From Proteobacteria bacterium UBA6729 (GTDB lineage: Bacteria; Pseudomonadota; Gammaproteobacteria; Porifericomitales; Porifericomitaceae), in contig DKIB01000062.1 of the NCBI GenBank assembly GCA_002454015.1, positions 1-7,366 of the forward strand: 7,366 nt of DNA, read 5' to 3'. Position numbers and translations under genes: made by a program. Below the pieces are notes generated by a model, which did not search any database, was not told the origin of the DNA, and saw only the letters and a program-made list of their open reading frames with translations. Below are positions 1 to 7,099 of this stretch, piece by piece. The first letter of the stretch is position 1; every line of letters begins with the position of its first letter.

Positions 1-56
1 GCAACCAGCAACAGGGCTGCCGCCGTGCACAGCAGGGGGAATCGCTCTGCTGCCAT
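1..56 (-). CDS. Start of unidentified exported or membrane protein (partial)
   Basis: Reading the minus strand from 56, an ATG opens a frame of 18 complete codons that runs off the window: M-A-A-E-R-F-P-L-L-C-T-A-A-A-L-L-L-V. The A of this ATG is also the last base of the nadE TAA stop (TAATG), and an AGGA Shine-Dalgarno-like stretch lies at 66-63 with about 6 nt spacing, so translational coupling to nadE is likely. The N-terminus has one early basic residue followed by a hydrophobic run rich in Leu and Ala, which resembles a signal peptide or a first membrane segment. No lipobox or cleavage site can be judged because the sequence ends. The function cannot be assigned. The stop-start overlap, ribosome-binding site and hydrophobic N-terminus make a real gene more likely than chance. 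Confidence 0.55.
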   Translation of the reverse strand, partial: MAAERFPLLCTAAALLLV

Positions 57-1666
57 TACGATTCCTGGTAGGCCGAGCAGATGGGGTAGCGGCGGTCGCG
101 TCCCAGGCTGCGCCGGGTGATGCGCGGGCCGGGGGCGGTCTGTCGCCGCTTGTGCTCACTGCGGTGCACCCGCTCCAACACCTGTAGTGCCGTGGTGGCA
201 TGGATGCCCTCACGGGCCAGCTCGGCAGGCGAGCGGTCCGCCTCCAACAGACCCTTCAGGATGGTATCCAGTTCTGCATAGGGCGGCAGGCTGTCCTGAT
301 CCCGTTGACCGGGGGCCAGCTCGGCACTGGGCGGGCGCGTCAGGGTACGCGCCGGGATCGGTGCACCGCTGCGATTACGCCAGCGGGCCAGGGCATACAC
401 ATCCGTCTTGTACACATCCTTCAGGGGTGCGTAGCCCCCTGCGGCATCACCGTACAGGGTGGTATAGCCGGTTGCCAGCTCGCTTTTGTTGCCGGTACAC
501 AGCAGTAGCAGACCGGCGTGATTGGCCTGTGCCATCAGCAACACCCCCCGACAGCGGGCCTGCAGATTCTCCCCGGTCAGGGTACCGGATGGATCGCCCA
601 GGGTCGGCATCAGGGCATGGGTAAAGGCGTTGTACAGTGGATCGATGGGGATGTGCCGCAGGGTTATCCCCAGACCTTGCGCCAACTGCCCGGCATCCTC
701 CACACTCATCGCCGCGGTATGCACAGACGGCATGGACAGTGCCTGCACACGCCCGGCCCCCAGGGCATCCACGGCCAGACAGGCAGTGACGGCAGAATCA
801 ATGCCTCCGGAAAGTCCCAACACCACCCCCGGGAGTTGGTTCTTTTCTACATAATCGTGCAGGGCCGTGCACAGGGCCTGCCAGATGCGTGCCTCGGGCA
901 GCAGCGGTGCTGCAAGCGGTGGGTCGTGCAGGGCCAGCAGGCGCTCCTGATCGTACTCCAGCATATAGTTGCCCTCCACAAACTGCGGGGCCTGCAGCTG
1001 CAACGTGCCACAGTGATCCAGGGCCATGGAGCCGCCATCAAACACCTGTTCGTCCTGGCCCCCGACCTGATTGACATAGAGCAGTGGCAGGCCGGTTTCG
1101 GCAACGCGCCTGTGCAATACCTGCAGGCGCTGCTCCTGTACATCAATATGAAATGGCGAGGCCGACAAATTGATCAGCAGCTGTACGCCTGCCCGTTGCA
1201 GATGGCGTGCCGGGGCCGGATGCCAGATATCTTCACAGAGGGTCAGGCCGATACGTACCCCGGCCAGATCCAGCCACCCGGCCCGACGGCCCGGACGAAA
1301 ATGACGTTGTTCATCAAACACGCCATAGTTCGGCAGCCTGCGCTTGCGATAGCGCAACAAACAACGCCCATCCTGCAACAGGCTGCAGGCGTTGTACAGA
1401 CGCCCGCGCTCCTGTAGCGGGTGGCCGACTGCCACCACCACGGCACCGACCCGGGATTGTATGTGGTGCAGGGCGGCCTGTACCTGCTGGTGCAGGGCGG
1501 GGCGATAGACCAGATCATCCAGCGGACAGCCGGTCAGGCTCATTTCCGGGGTCAGCACCAGATCTGCACCCCGGTCGCGGGCTGCCCGCACGGCGTTCAA
1601 AATGCGTTGGGCATTGCCCCGCATATCGCCCACCATGCTGTTCAGTTGTGCCAGTGCGACCTTCAT
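56..1666 (-). CDS. nadE: Glutamine-dependent NAD+ synthetase
   Basis: This 536-residue enzyme converts deamido-NAD+ to NAD+ using ATP and ammonia taken from glutamine, the last step of NAD+ synthesis in the cytoplasm. It has the two-domain form. Residues 1-250 are a nitrilase-type glutaminase with the expected triad: Glu41 (TPEMSLTG), Lys108 (before LPNYGVFDE) and Cys144 (LCEDIW). Residues 262-536 are the synthetase, with the pyrophosphatase-type P-loop SGGIDSA at 286-292, the TGNKSELATGYTTLYGD block at 391-407 and the usual basic C-terminal end (HKRRQ, GRDRRYPI). Length is normal for the family. The start gives the canonical N-terminus MKVALAQLN, although no good Shine-Dalgarno sequence precedes it. 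It lies 61 nt downstream of sucD on the same strand and is probably co-transcribed with sucCD. The stop overlaps the next gene by one base. All catalytic residues are present, so it should be active. Confidence 0.97.
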   Translation of the reverse strand: MKVALAQLNSMVGDMRGNAQRILNAVRAARDRGADLVLTPEMSLTGCPLDDLVYRPALHQQVQAALHHIQSRVGAVVVAVGHPLQERGRLYNACSLLQDGRCLLRYRKRRLPNYGVFDEQRHFRPGRRAGWLDLAGVRIGLTLCEDIWHPAPARHLQRAGVQLLINLSASPFHIDVQEQRLQVLHRRVAETGLPLLYVNQVGGQDEQVFDGGSMALDHCGTLQLQAPQFVEGNYMLEYDQERLLALHDPPLAAPLLPEARIWQALCTALHDYVEKNQLPGVVLGLSGGIDSAVTACLAVDALGAGRVQALSMPSVHTAAMSVEDAGQLAQGLGITLRHIPIDPLYNAFTHALMPTLGDPSGTLTGENLQARCRGVLLMAQANHAGLLLLCTGNKSELATGYTTLYGDAAGGYAPLKDVYKTDVYALARWRNRSGAPIPARTLTRPPSAELAPGQRDQDSLPPYAELDTILKGLLEADRSPAELAREGIHATTALQVLERVHRSEHKRRQTAPGPRITRRSLGRDRRYPICSAYQES

Positions 1667-1686
1667 GACTGGCGGCGGGCTGATAC

Positions 1687-1700
1687 CTGACCGGGGTCAG
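1687..1700. repeat. 14-bp palindrome in the sucD-nadE gap
   Basis: CTGACC-GG-GGTCAG is a perfect 6-bp inverted repeat with a 2-base centre, 20 bp before the nadE start. Beside it lies CAGCG-N6-CGCTG (1698-1713), a second weak dyad. Neither is followed by a T-run in the minus-strand sense, so a Rho-independent terminator is not supported. It may be an operator, an RNA processing point, or chance in GC-rich DNA. The whole 1667-1727 gap shows no clear promoter. Confidence 0.35.
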
Positions 1701-1727
1701 CGTCGGCTCGCTGGCCGGGCAATGGCC

Positions 1728-2606
1728 TCAACCGCCTGCCAGCAATCTGGCCATGGCCTCACCCATATCGGCAGGGGAACGCACCGTGCTGACACCGGCA
1801 CGCTCCAATGCCGCAAACTTGTCATCCGCGCCGCCCTTGCCACCGGCAACGATGGCCCCGGCATGACCCATGCGCCGTCCGGGCGGGGCCGTAACCCCGG
1901 CGATATAGGCCACCACCGGCTTGCTGAAATCGGATTGTACAAACTCGGCGGCCTCTTCCTCGGCGGTACCCCCGATTTCGCCGACCATGATCACACCCCG
2001 GGTGGCGTCATCCTGCTCAAACAGGCGTAGACAATCGATAAAGTTGGTGCCATGAATGGGGTCCCCGCCAATCCCCACACAGGTGCTCTGCCCCAGGCCA
2101 CTGGCGGTGGTCTGATGTACCGCCTCATAGGTCAGGGTACCGGAGCGGGACACGATGCCCACCCCCCCGGGGCTGTGGATGTTGCCGGGCATGATGCCCA
2201 GCTTGCACTGTCCAGGGGTGATCACGCCGGGGCAATTGGGACCGATCAGGCGTACCTCTGCCAGCGAATCCAGCACCATCCGTACCCGTAACATGTCCAG
2301 CACCGGAATCCCTTCGGTGATGCAGACGATGGTGCGGATCCCCGCAGCCGCTGCCTCCAGCACCGCATCAGCTGCAAAACCGGCTGGCACGAAGATCAGA
2401 CTGGCATCGGCAGCCGTTGCGCTGACCGCCTGTGCAACCGTGTCAAATACGGGCAGGTCCAGATGCGTCTGCCCGCCGCGACCCGGGGTCACCCCCCCTA
2501 CCAGCCGGGTGCCGTACTCCAGCGCCTGGCGGCAATGAAAGCTGGCCTGACGACCCGTGAAACCCTGGCAGATCGCCCGGGTACTGCTGTCCAGCAAAAT
2601 GCTCAC
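1728..2606 (-). CDS. sucD: Succinyl-CoA synthetase, alpha subunit
   Basis: SucD is the CoA-binding and phosphohistidine-carrying subunit of succinyl-CoA synthetase. This TCA-cycle enzyme interconverts succinyl-CoA + NDP + phosphate with succinate + NTP + CoA. The 292-residue protein aligns by eye along its full length with E. coli SucD. It has an N-terminal Rossmann CoA-binding domain (CQGFTGRQ at 13-20, [10 protein letters not shown] at 123-132), [10 protein letters not shown] at 153-162, the active-site His248 in RRMGHAGAI, and Glu210 (MVGEIGG), which orients that histidine in characterised homologues. The start is GTG at 2606, giving MSILLD, the family N-terminus. This GTG overlaps the sucC TGA stop (GTGA), so translation is likely coupled and keeps the subunits near 1:1. 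A clear ribosome-binding site of its own is not seen. Nothing is truncated or missing. Confidence 0.98.
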   Translation of the reverse strand: MSILLDSSTRAICQGFTGRQASFHCRQALEYGTRLVGGVTPGRGGQTHLDLPVFDTVAQAVSATAADASLIFVPAGFAADAVLEAAAAGIRTIVCITEGIPVLDMLRVRMVLDSLAEVRLIGPNCPGVITPGQCKLGIMPGNIHSPGGVGIVSRSGTLTYEAVHQTTASGLGQSTCVGIGGDPIHGTNFIDCLRLFEQDDATRGVIMVGEIGGTAEEEAAEFVQSDFSKPVVAYIAGVTAPPGRRMGHAGAIVAGGKGGADDKFAALERAGVSTVRSPADMGEAMARLLAGG

Positions 2607-3769
2607 TGCACAGCTGCCGCCGCAATGGCCTTCTGTGCCGCATCGGTCAGGTCCAGTGCTGCCGTGATGTTCAGTCCACTGTCTTCCAGCATGCGCCGAC
2701 CCTCCTCCACCTTCGTCCCTTCCAGCCGCGCCACCACGGGCGGGACCGATTGCAGGTCGCGTACCGCCTGGATGATCCCCTCGGCGATCAGATCACAGCG
2801 CACAATACCACCGAAGATGTTGACCAGGATAGAGCGCACATGGCTGTCGCCCGTGATGATACGGAAGGCCTCGGCCACCCGCTCGGCAGTCGCCCCCCCG
2901 CCCACATCCAGAAAATTGGCCGGGCGGCCCCCATGCAGTTGAATGATATCCATAGTCGCCATGGCCAGACCGGCACCGTTCACCATGCAACCGATGTCCC
3001 CGTCCAGGGCCACATAGTTCAGATCAAATCGCTTGGCACGGTTCTCACGCTCGTCTTCCTGGGCCGGGTCGCGCCACTCGGCGAGTTCGCTCTGGCGGAA
3101 CAGGGCATTGTCATCGATGTTGATCTTGGCATCCAGCGCGCTGAGTTGCCCGGCTCCATCCACGATCAGCGGATTGATCTCAATGAGCCCCAGGTCCCGG
3201 TCCAGAAACAACCCGTACATGCGCTGCAGGATATCCACCAGCTGTCGGCGCTGTGTCGCATCCAGCTCCAGGGCAAAACCCAGCGCCCGACCCTGCCAGG
3301 GTTGCAAACCGACCACCGGATGGATGGCGATGGTATGGATGGCATCCGGGTTGGTAGCGGCAACCTCCTCTATGTCCATGCCACCGCTTGCCGAGGCCAC
3401 CACGGTCACCCGCCGCCGCCCCCGGTCCACCAGCATACCCAGATACAGTTCCCTTTGAATCTCCTCGGTGGATTGAATCGCCACGCAGTGGACGGGCTGA
3501 CCAACCGGGCCGGATTGCCGGGTCACCAGCCGTGTGCCCAGCATGTCACGCACACAGCGCTCCAGTTCTGCCATGCCCTGTACCCGCTTCACGCCGCCAG
3601 CCTTGCCGCGACCCCCCGCATGCACCTGCGCCTTCACCACCCAGCTGTCCCCGCCCAGCTGTGCCGCATGCGCCAGCGCCTCACGCACACTGCCGGCTGC
3701 CGGCCCCGGCGGGGCCGGAATGCCCCGCTCGTGAAACAGTTTTCTGGCCTGATATTCGTGCAAATTCAT
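2603..3769 (-). CDS. sucC: Succinyl-CoA synthetase (ADP/GDP-forming), beta subunit
   Basis: SucC is the nucleotide-binding subunit that pairs with SucD. At 388 residues it equals the E. coli length. It shows an N-terminal ATP-grasp fold ([12 protein letters not shown]; Lys46 in [17 protein letters not shown], the nucleotide-contacting block), the LIEINPLIV segment that in the family supplies a magnesium-ligand region, and a C-terminal ligase domain with [29 protein letters not shown] and [17 protein letters not shown] versus GTP preference cannot be settled by reading. The start is secure: the family N-terminus begins at this ATG and a strong Shine-Dalgarno sequence precedes it. It is the first gene of the leftward cluster sucC-sucD-nadE. 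No genes for 2-oxoglutarate dehydrogenase or other TCA enzymes are in view, so here sucCD stands apart from the sucAB arrangement of E. coli. Confidence 0.98.
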   Translation of the reverse strand: MNLHEYQARKLFHERGIPAPPGPAAGSVREALAHAAQLGGDSWVVKAQVHAGGRGKAGGVKRVQGMAELERCVRDMLGTRLVTRQSGPVGQPVHCVAIQSTEEIQRELYLGMLVDRGRRRVTVVASASGGMDIEEVAATNPDAIHTIAIHPVVGLQPWQGRALGFALELDATQRRQLVDILQRMYGLFLDRDLGLIEINPLIVDGAGQLSALDAKINIDDNALFRQSELAEWRDPAQEDERENRAKRFDLNYVALDGDIGCMVNGAGLAMATMDIIQLHGGRPANFLDVGGGATAERVAEAFRIITGDSHVRSILVNIFGGIVRCDLIAEGIIQAVRDLQSVPPVVARLEGTKVEEGRRMLEDSGLNITAALDLTDAAQKAIAAAAVQ

Positions 3770-3776
3770 CGCTCTG

Positions 3777-3797
3777 CCCTTCCTCGCCTTTATTCTA
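3777..3797 (-). promoter_or_regulatory. sucC ribosome-binding site and candidate -10
   Basis: On the minus strand, GAGGAAGGG (3785-3777) is a strong Shine-Dalgarno sequence 7 nt before the sucC ATG. Just upstream TAGAAT (3797-3792) matches the sigma-70 -10 consensus at 5 of 6 positions. The best -35-like hexamer, TTGGCA (3823-3818), is 20 nt away, longer than the usual 16-18, so the promoter call is weak while the ribosome-binding site is strong. Transcription from this -10 would begin around 3785, leaving a very short leader. Confidence 0.5.
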
Positions 3798-3813
3798 ACC
3801 GCATTTTGCGGTT
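3797..3813. repeat. Perfect 7-3-7 inverted repeat between divergent genes
   Basis: AACCGCATTTTGCGGTT consists of AACCGCA, three T and TGCGGTT. It fills the centre of the 44-bp divergent gap. Leftward it touches the candidate sucC -10; rightward it ends on the base before the first ATG (3814) of the zinc-ribbon gene. It could be an operator dyad for a regulator acting on both directions, or a hairpin in the rightward RNA. No T-run follows on either strand, so it is not a terminator. Symmetry is seen; function is inference. Confidence 0.5.
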
Positions 3814-4059
3814 ATGGTGCCAACCATGGGGCCCTTACGTCCAATCCTGATTCTGCTGGTGCTGGCAGCGGTCTGGCGGCTGCTGAGCATGCAATTCAAG
3901 CGCCGGCTGCCCCGACCGGAACAACGCCGCAGCGCCCCCCGCATGGGCCATTGTGCCCATTGCGGCGAGTTTGTGCCGGAGGAGGAAGGCCTGCATACCC
4001 CGCAGGGTGAGTTCTACTGCTGCCCGGCGCATGCACGGGCCAAACCGCCACCACCATGA
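3814..4059 (+). CDS. Small membrane-anchored zinc-ribbon protein, PP0621 type
   Basis: This 81-residue protein has one hydrophobic segment (about 8-24, ILILLVLAAVWRLL), a basic stretch (29-44) and a small putative zinc-binding module: Cys47-x2-Cys50 (CAHCGEFVP) and, 18 residues later, Cys69/Cys70 and His73 (FYCCPAH). From memory this matches the uncharacterised PP0621 family, found in gamma- and betaproteobacteria and often beside pilS. The basic residues after the membrane segment suggest that the zinc module faces the cytoplasm. Two in-frame starts exist, ATG 3814 and ATG 3826; an upstream stop (TAA 3796-3798) excludes longer forms, and neither ATG has a Shine-Dalgarno sequence. The stop overlaps the pilS start (ATGA), suggesting coupled translation and a shared role in pilus signalling, but its function is unknown. 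Confidence 0.85.
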   Translation: MVPTMGPLRPILILLVLAAVWRLLSMQFKRRLPRPEQRRSAPRMGHCAHCGEFVPEEEGLHTPQGEFYCCPAHARAKPPPP

Positions 4060-5669
4060 CGCACACCACACAGGCCCGGCCCGGCAGCGGCTGGCAGGCC
4101 CTGCTGTACTTCAACAGCTATCGCGTGGTATTGGCGGTATTGCTGTTGACCCTGCTGGTATATGGCTGGACCCCGCAACCGGTGCCGCTGGCGAGCCCGC
4201 AGCATTTCATGGCCCTGGCACTGCTGTATCTGGTGAGTGCGCTGCCCATCGTGCTGGTCAGCTACCGACGCCTCGGCACCCTGCTGCTCCAGGGCAGCAT
4301 GGGGGTCATGCTGGATGTGCTCCTGCTGGGCCTGCTGAATTACTACAGCGGTGGCGTGGGCAGTGGCTTTGAGGTGCTGATGCTGGTCAGCGTTGCCGGG
4401 CACAGCATCCTGGTCGGCGGCAACATCGTGCTGTTTTTTGCTGCCACGGCATCGCTTACTGTACTCGGCGTGGAGGCCTATCTCTATCTGGCACATTTGC
4501 CTGTACTCGCCAATTTCAGCTTTGCGGGCTTCTTCTCGCTGGGCCTGTTCGTCATCGCCTACGGCTGTAAACATCTGGCGGCACGCTTTGCACACAGTGA
4601 AACACTGGCGCAACATCGTGCCCGGGAGTTGCAGGCGCTGGCACAACTCAACGAACAGATCGTCGGCATGATGCAGGTTGGCATTGTAGTAATAGACAGC
4701 GCCGGGCAGATGGAACTGGCCAATACGACTGCACGGCGTATACTTGACGCGCCCGCTGATCACCCCCTGCCGCTGCCGACACTTGCTCCGCAACTGGCCG
4801 AGTTGCTCCACCGGGTCGCGCTGCATCCCCCGGGGGTCCCCAGCATTGATCACCTGCAGTTGGGAGAGCGGGAGTATCAGGTCACCGCGATTCAGCTGGA
4901 CGCGGTCGGGCGCGGGCTGCTGGTGCTGGAGGAATCGGCTACGGTACGGGCACGGGCACTGCAGCTCAAGAAGGCCGCGCTCAGCCGCCTTGCCGCCGGC
5001 ATCTCCCACGAATTGCGCAACCCGCTGGCGGCCATCACCCAGGCCGCACAGCTGCTGGAAGAGTCGGAGCACATTCCGGACCGGGCGCGCCAACTGACCG
5101 GGGTCATCCGCCGTCAGGGGCAGCGCATGAACCGGATCGTTGAGAATGTGCTGCAGCTGAGCAGATCGCGCCAGTCACGCCCGGAAACCCTGCCGTTGCA
5201 AACATGGCTGCATACCTTCAGGCAGGAATTCGTGGGCATTCACCATCTGCATGATGATGCAATAAAGGTGTCGGTACAACCGGAGACCCTGACCATCAGT
5301 GCAGACCCTACGCAGTTGCATCAGGTGCTCTGGAACCTGGGAGAGAACGCCCTGCGTTATAGTACACGCAACCCCCGCATCCATCTGCGGGCCGACCAGG
5401 ATGCCGCGACCGGCTTCCCCTACATGGATGTGATCGACCGTGGCACCGGCATAGCACAGGCCAGTGTACAACGATTGTTTGAACCATTTTTTACCACCGA
5501 GGCAGAGGGTTCCGGACTCGGATTATATCTGGCAAATGAGCTGTGCGAATCCAATCACGCCATGCTGAGCCTGCAGCACAACTCGCCGCACGGCTGTTGC
5601 TTCCGTATCCACTTCACCATGCCCCTGCCCATCACGGCGGAGAAGACGTATGCACATACTGATCATTGA
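4056..5669 (+). CDS. pilS: Sensor histidine kinase PilS
   Basis: PilS is the inner-membrane kinase that controls the phosphorylation state of PilR and hence pilin expression; in Pseudomonas aeruginosa it senses pilin itself through its membrane part. This 537-residue protein has about six hydrophobic segments (roughly 22-38, 51-69, 74-95, 104-120, 122-147, 152-170), a short linker, a PAS-like domain (about 196-300, GIVVIDSAGQMELAN), and a HisKA domain with phospho-acceptor His318 in ISHELRNPL. The C-terminal ATPase has an N-box (NLGENALRYS, 427-436), G1 (DRGTGI, 461-466), F-box (FEPFFTT, 475-481) and G2 (GSGLGL, 485-490). All catalytic boxes are intact. The start overlaps the upstream stop by 4 nt and lacks its own Shine-Dalgarno sequence. 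The end overlaps pilR by 20 nt. The assignment as PilS rather than another NtrB-like kinase rests on topology and on the pilR-pilA neighbours. Confidence 0.95.
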   Translation: MTHTTQARPGSGWQALLYFNSYRVVLAVLLLTLLVYGWTPQPVPLASPQHFMALALLYLVSALPIVLVSYRRLGTLLLQGSMGVMLDVLLLGLLNYYSGGVGSGFEVLMLVSVAGHSILVGGNIVLFFAATASLTVLGVEAYLYLAHLPVLANFSFAGFFSLGLFVIAYGCKHLAARFAHSETLAQHRARELQALAQLNEQIVGMMQVGIVVIDSAGQMELANTTARRILDAPADHPLPLPTLAPQLAELLHRVALHPPGVPSIDHLQLGEREYQVTAIQLDAVGRGLLVLEESATVRARALQLKKAALSRLAAGISHELRNPLAAITQAAQLLEESEHIPDRARQLTGVIRRQGQRMNRIVENVLQLSRSRQSRPETLPLQTWLHTFRQEFVGIHHLHDDAIKVSVQPETLTISADPTQLHQVLWNLGENALRYSTRNPRIHLRADQDAATGFPYMDVIDRGTGIAQASVQRLFEPFFTTEAEGSGLGLYLANELCESNHAMLSLQHNSPHGCCFRIHFTMPLPITAEKTYAHTDH

Positions 5670-6951
5670 TGACGAACCGGATGTGCGGGACATGCTGCAG
5701 CTCAGCCTGTCCAGGATGGATGCGGACTGCACTGCGGCTGCCAGTCTGGCGCAGGGCAAACGCGCCCTGCAGCGGAAACGCTTTGCGCTGTGCCTGACCG
5801 ATATGCGCCTGCCGGACGGGGATGGTATCGCCATGGTTGAGTATGTGCAACGGCATCATCCAGAGCTGCCTGTCGCGGTATTGACCGCCTACGGCAGCAT
5901 GGAAACGGCGATCCGCGCACTGAAGGCCGGGGCCTTTGATTTCCTGGCCAAACCCGTGGCACTGCAACAGCTGCGCAACCTGGTCAACAGCGCCCGACAG
6001 CTCGGCCATGCCCCACCCCCCGTGGGTACAGCAACGTTGATCGGCGACAGCCCGGCCATGCACAGGCTGCTGGCCGAGCTGGACAAACTGGCTCGCAGTC
6101 AGGTGCCGGTGTACCTGAGCGGGGAATCCGGCACCGGCAAGGAATTGCTGGCCCGCAATCTGCACCTGCGCGGGCCCCGGGCAGGCCAGGCCTTCGTGCC
6201 GATCAACTGTGGCGCGATCCCGGCAGAACTGGTAGAGAGCGAACTGTTTGGCCATATCAAGGGCAGTTTTACCGGGGCTGAGCAGGATCGGGAGGGGTTG
6301 TTTCAGGCCGCCGCCGGAGGCACCCTGTTTCTGGATGAGATCGCCGAGCTGCCCATGTCCATGCAGGTCAAATTGCTGCGAGCCCTGCAGGAGCGCAGCG
6401 TACGACCTGTGGGGGGGCGCGCCGAGGTACCCGTGGATGTGCGTGTATTGAGCGCCACCAACCAGCCCCTGCAGGAACTGGTGGACAGCGGACGCTTCCG
6501 CAATGACCTGTACTACCGCATCAATGTCATAGAACTGCGGGTGCCGCCCCTGCGGGAACGCCGGGAGGATATCGCTCCGCTGGCGACCCATTTCTGCACC
6601 CAGGCTGCAGCTCGTGCCGGGGGCCCCCCGCCCCGCATCCAGGCGGCGGCCCTGAAGACCCTGCAACAGTACCGCTTCCCCGGCAATGTGCGGGAACTGG
6701 AGAACATCATCGAGCGGGCCTCGGCCCTGTGCGAGGGTGGGCAGATTCACCCGGCCGACCTGGGCCTGCCCGGCGCACCCACAGCAACATCGCCCGGGTC
6801 TGCACCGGGCGGACACAGGGAGCAGCTGGAAAAGGATCGTGTGCTGGAGGCACTGGCACAGACCCGCTGGAATCGCACCCGGGCGGCCCGCCAGCTGGGC
6901 ATCACCCTGCGTGCCCTGCGCTATCGCCTGGAGAAGTGGGGTCTGAAGTAG
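5650..6951 (+). CDS. pilR: Sigma-54-dependent response regulator PilR
   Basis: PilR is the DNA-binding partner of PilS. When phosphorylated it activates sigma-54 RNA polymerase at the pilin promoter. The 433-residue protein has an N-terminal receiver (1-115) with acidic Asp7/Asp8, phospho-acceptor Asp51 (LTDMRLPDGDG), Thr79 and Lys101. A central AAA+ domain follows, with Walker A GESGTGKE (158-165), the sigma-54-contacting loop GSFTGA (205-210), Walker B GGTLFLDE (223-230), RFRNDLYYR (282-290) and FPGNVRELEN (343-352). The C-terminus is a Fis-type helix-turn-helix (about 396-430, RAARQLGITLRALRYRLEKWG). A GGAG ribosome-binding site (5639-5642) lies 7 nt before the ATG, inside pilS, so both overlap and coupling are likely. 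Length and motif order are normal. The target promoter is directly downstream. Confidence 0.97.
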   Translation: MHILIIDDEPDVRDMLQLSLSRMDADCTAAASLAQGKRALQRKRFALCLTDMRLPDGDGIAMVEYVQRHHPELPVAVLTAYGSMETAIRALKAGAFDFLAKPVALQQLRNLVNSARQLGHAPPPVGTATLIGDSPAMHRLLAELDKLARSQVPVYLSGESGTGKELLARNLHLRGPRAGQAFVPINCGAIPAELVESELFGHIKGSFTGAEQDREGLFQAAAGGTLFLDEIAELPMSMQVKLLRALQERSVRPVGGRAEVPVDVRVLSATNQPLQELVDSGRFRNDLYYRINVIELRVPPLRERREDIAPLATHFCTQAAARAGGPPPRIQAAALKTLQQYRFPGNVRELENIIERASALCEGGQIHPADLGLPGAPTATSPGSAPGGHREQLEKDRVLEALAQTRWNRTRAARQLGITLRALRYRLEKWGLK

Positions 6952-6960
6952 GTCCGAAGG

Positions 6961-7031
6961 TGACACTCTGCGTCACAATATGACGCTGTTGCGTCCCCCG
7001 GGGTCATGGCTGCCACAGGCAATACTGACAC
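6961..7031. promoter_or_regulatory. Array of TGAC/GTCA motifs, probable PilR binding sites
   Basis: Between pilR and the pilin promoter lie TGACAC (6961), GTCAC (6972), TGACGC (6981), an imperfect GTCC (6992), GTCA (7003) and TGACAC (7026). Pairs form dyads: GTGAC-N7-GTCAC (6960-6976) and GCGTCA-CAATA-TGACGC (6970-6986), both perfect. Starts are 9-11 bp apart from 6961 to 7003, so the motifs face one side of the helix. From memory, P. aeruginosa PilR binds GTGTC-type elements roughly 80-120 bp upstream of the pilA start; relative to the inferred start here (about 7089), the main cluster sits near -128 to -83. The two TGACAC copies are GTGTC-type on the minus strand. Binding by PilR is inference. 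Confidence 0.65.
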
Positions 7032-7062
7032 AAGTAACCGATTTACAATGCAAATATGGTAT

Positions 7063-7078
7063 TGGCACGGATCCTGCT
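7063..7078 (+). promoter_or_regulatory. Sigma-54 (-24/-12) promoter of the pilin gene
   Basis: TGGCACGGATCCTGCT fits the sigma-54 consensus TGGCACG-N4-TTGCW with a single mismatch (C for the first T of TTGC). The -24 GG (7064-7065) and -12 GC (7076-7077) are correctly spaced by 10 bases. Transcription should begin near 7089, giving a leader of about 80 nt before the pilin ATG. The position between the pilR gene and the pilin gene, with candidate PilR sites upstream, supports it strongly. Confidence 0.92.
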
Positions 7079-7099
7079 CGGTACGTTGGCGAGCGGGGG

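Noticed and set aside
518..1417. Open frame of 299 codons antisense to nadE
   Set aside because: Shadow of the nadE reading frame; translation is Gln/His-rich and lacks any domain.
1687..1713. Terminator between sucD and nadE
   Set aside because: The dyads are short, one has only a 2-base centre, and there is no U-tract in the transcribed direction.
2750..3850. Open frame of 366 codons antisense to sucC
   Set aside because: Shadow of sucC codons; no ribosome-binding site or family motifs, and it crosses the divergent control region.
4014..5093. Open frame of 359 codons antisense to pilS
   Set aside because: Low-complexity Gln/His/Arg-rich translation without motifs, lying fully opposite a well-supported kinase gene.
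6211..6280. Altered GAFTGA loop (GSFTGA) in PilR as a defect
   Set aside because: Ser at the second position is, from memory, common in PilR-type activators; the essential FTGA part is intact.
6411..6417. Run of seven G in pilR as a possible phase-variation tract
   Set aside because: Seven-base G/C runs also occur in sucD (2162-2168, 2492-2498) and sucC (2893-2899), housekeeping genes; they look like a by-product of GGG codons in GC-rich DNA.
5632..6966. Long open frame (444 codons) antisense to pilR
   Set aside because: It mirrors pilR codon structure in GC-rich DNA, is rich in Gln, Gly and His with no recognisable motif, and pilR itself has all its domains intact.
6960..6986. Rho-independent terminator after pilR
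   Set aside because: Two inverted repeats are present but no T-run follows, and their shared TGAC/GTCA cores fit protein binding sites better.
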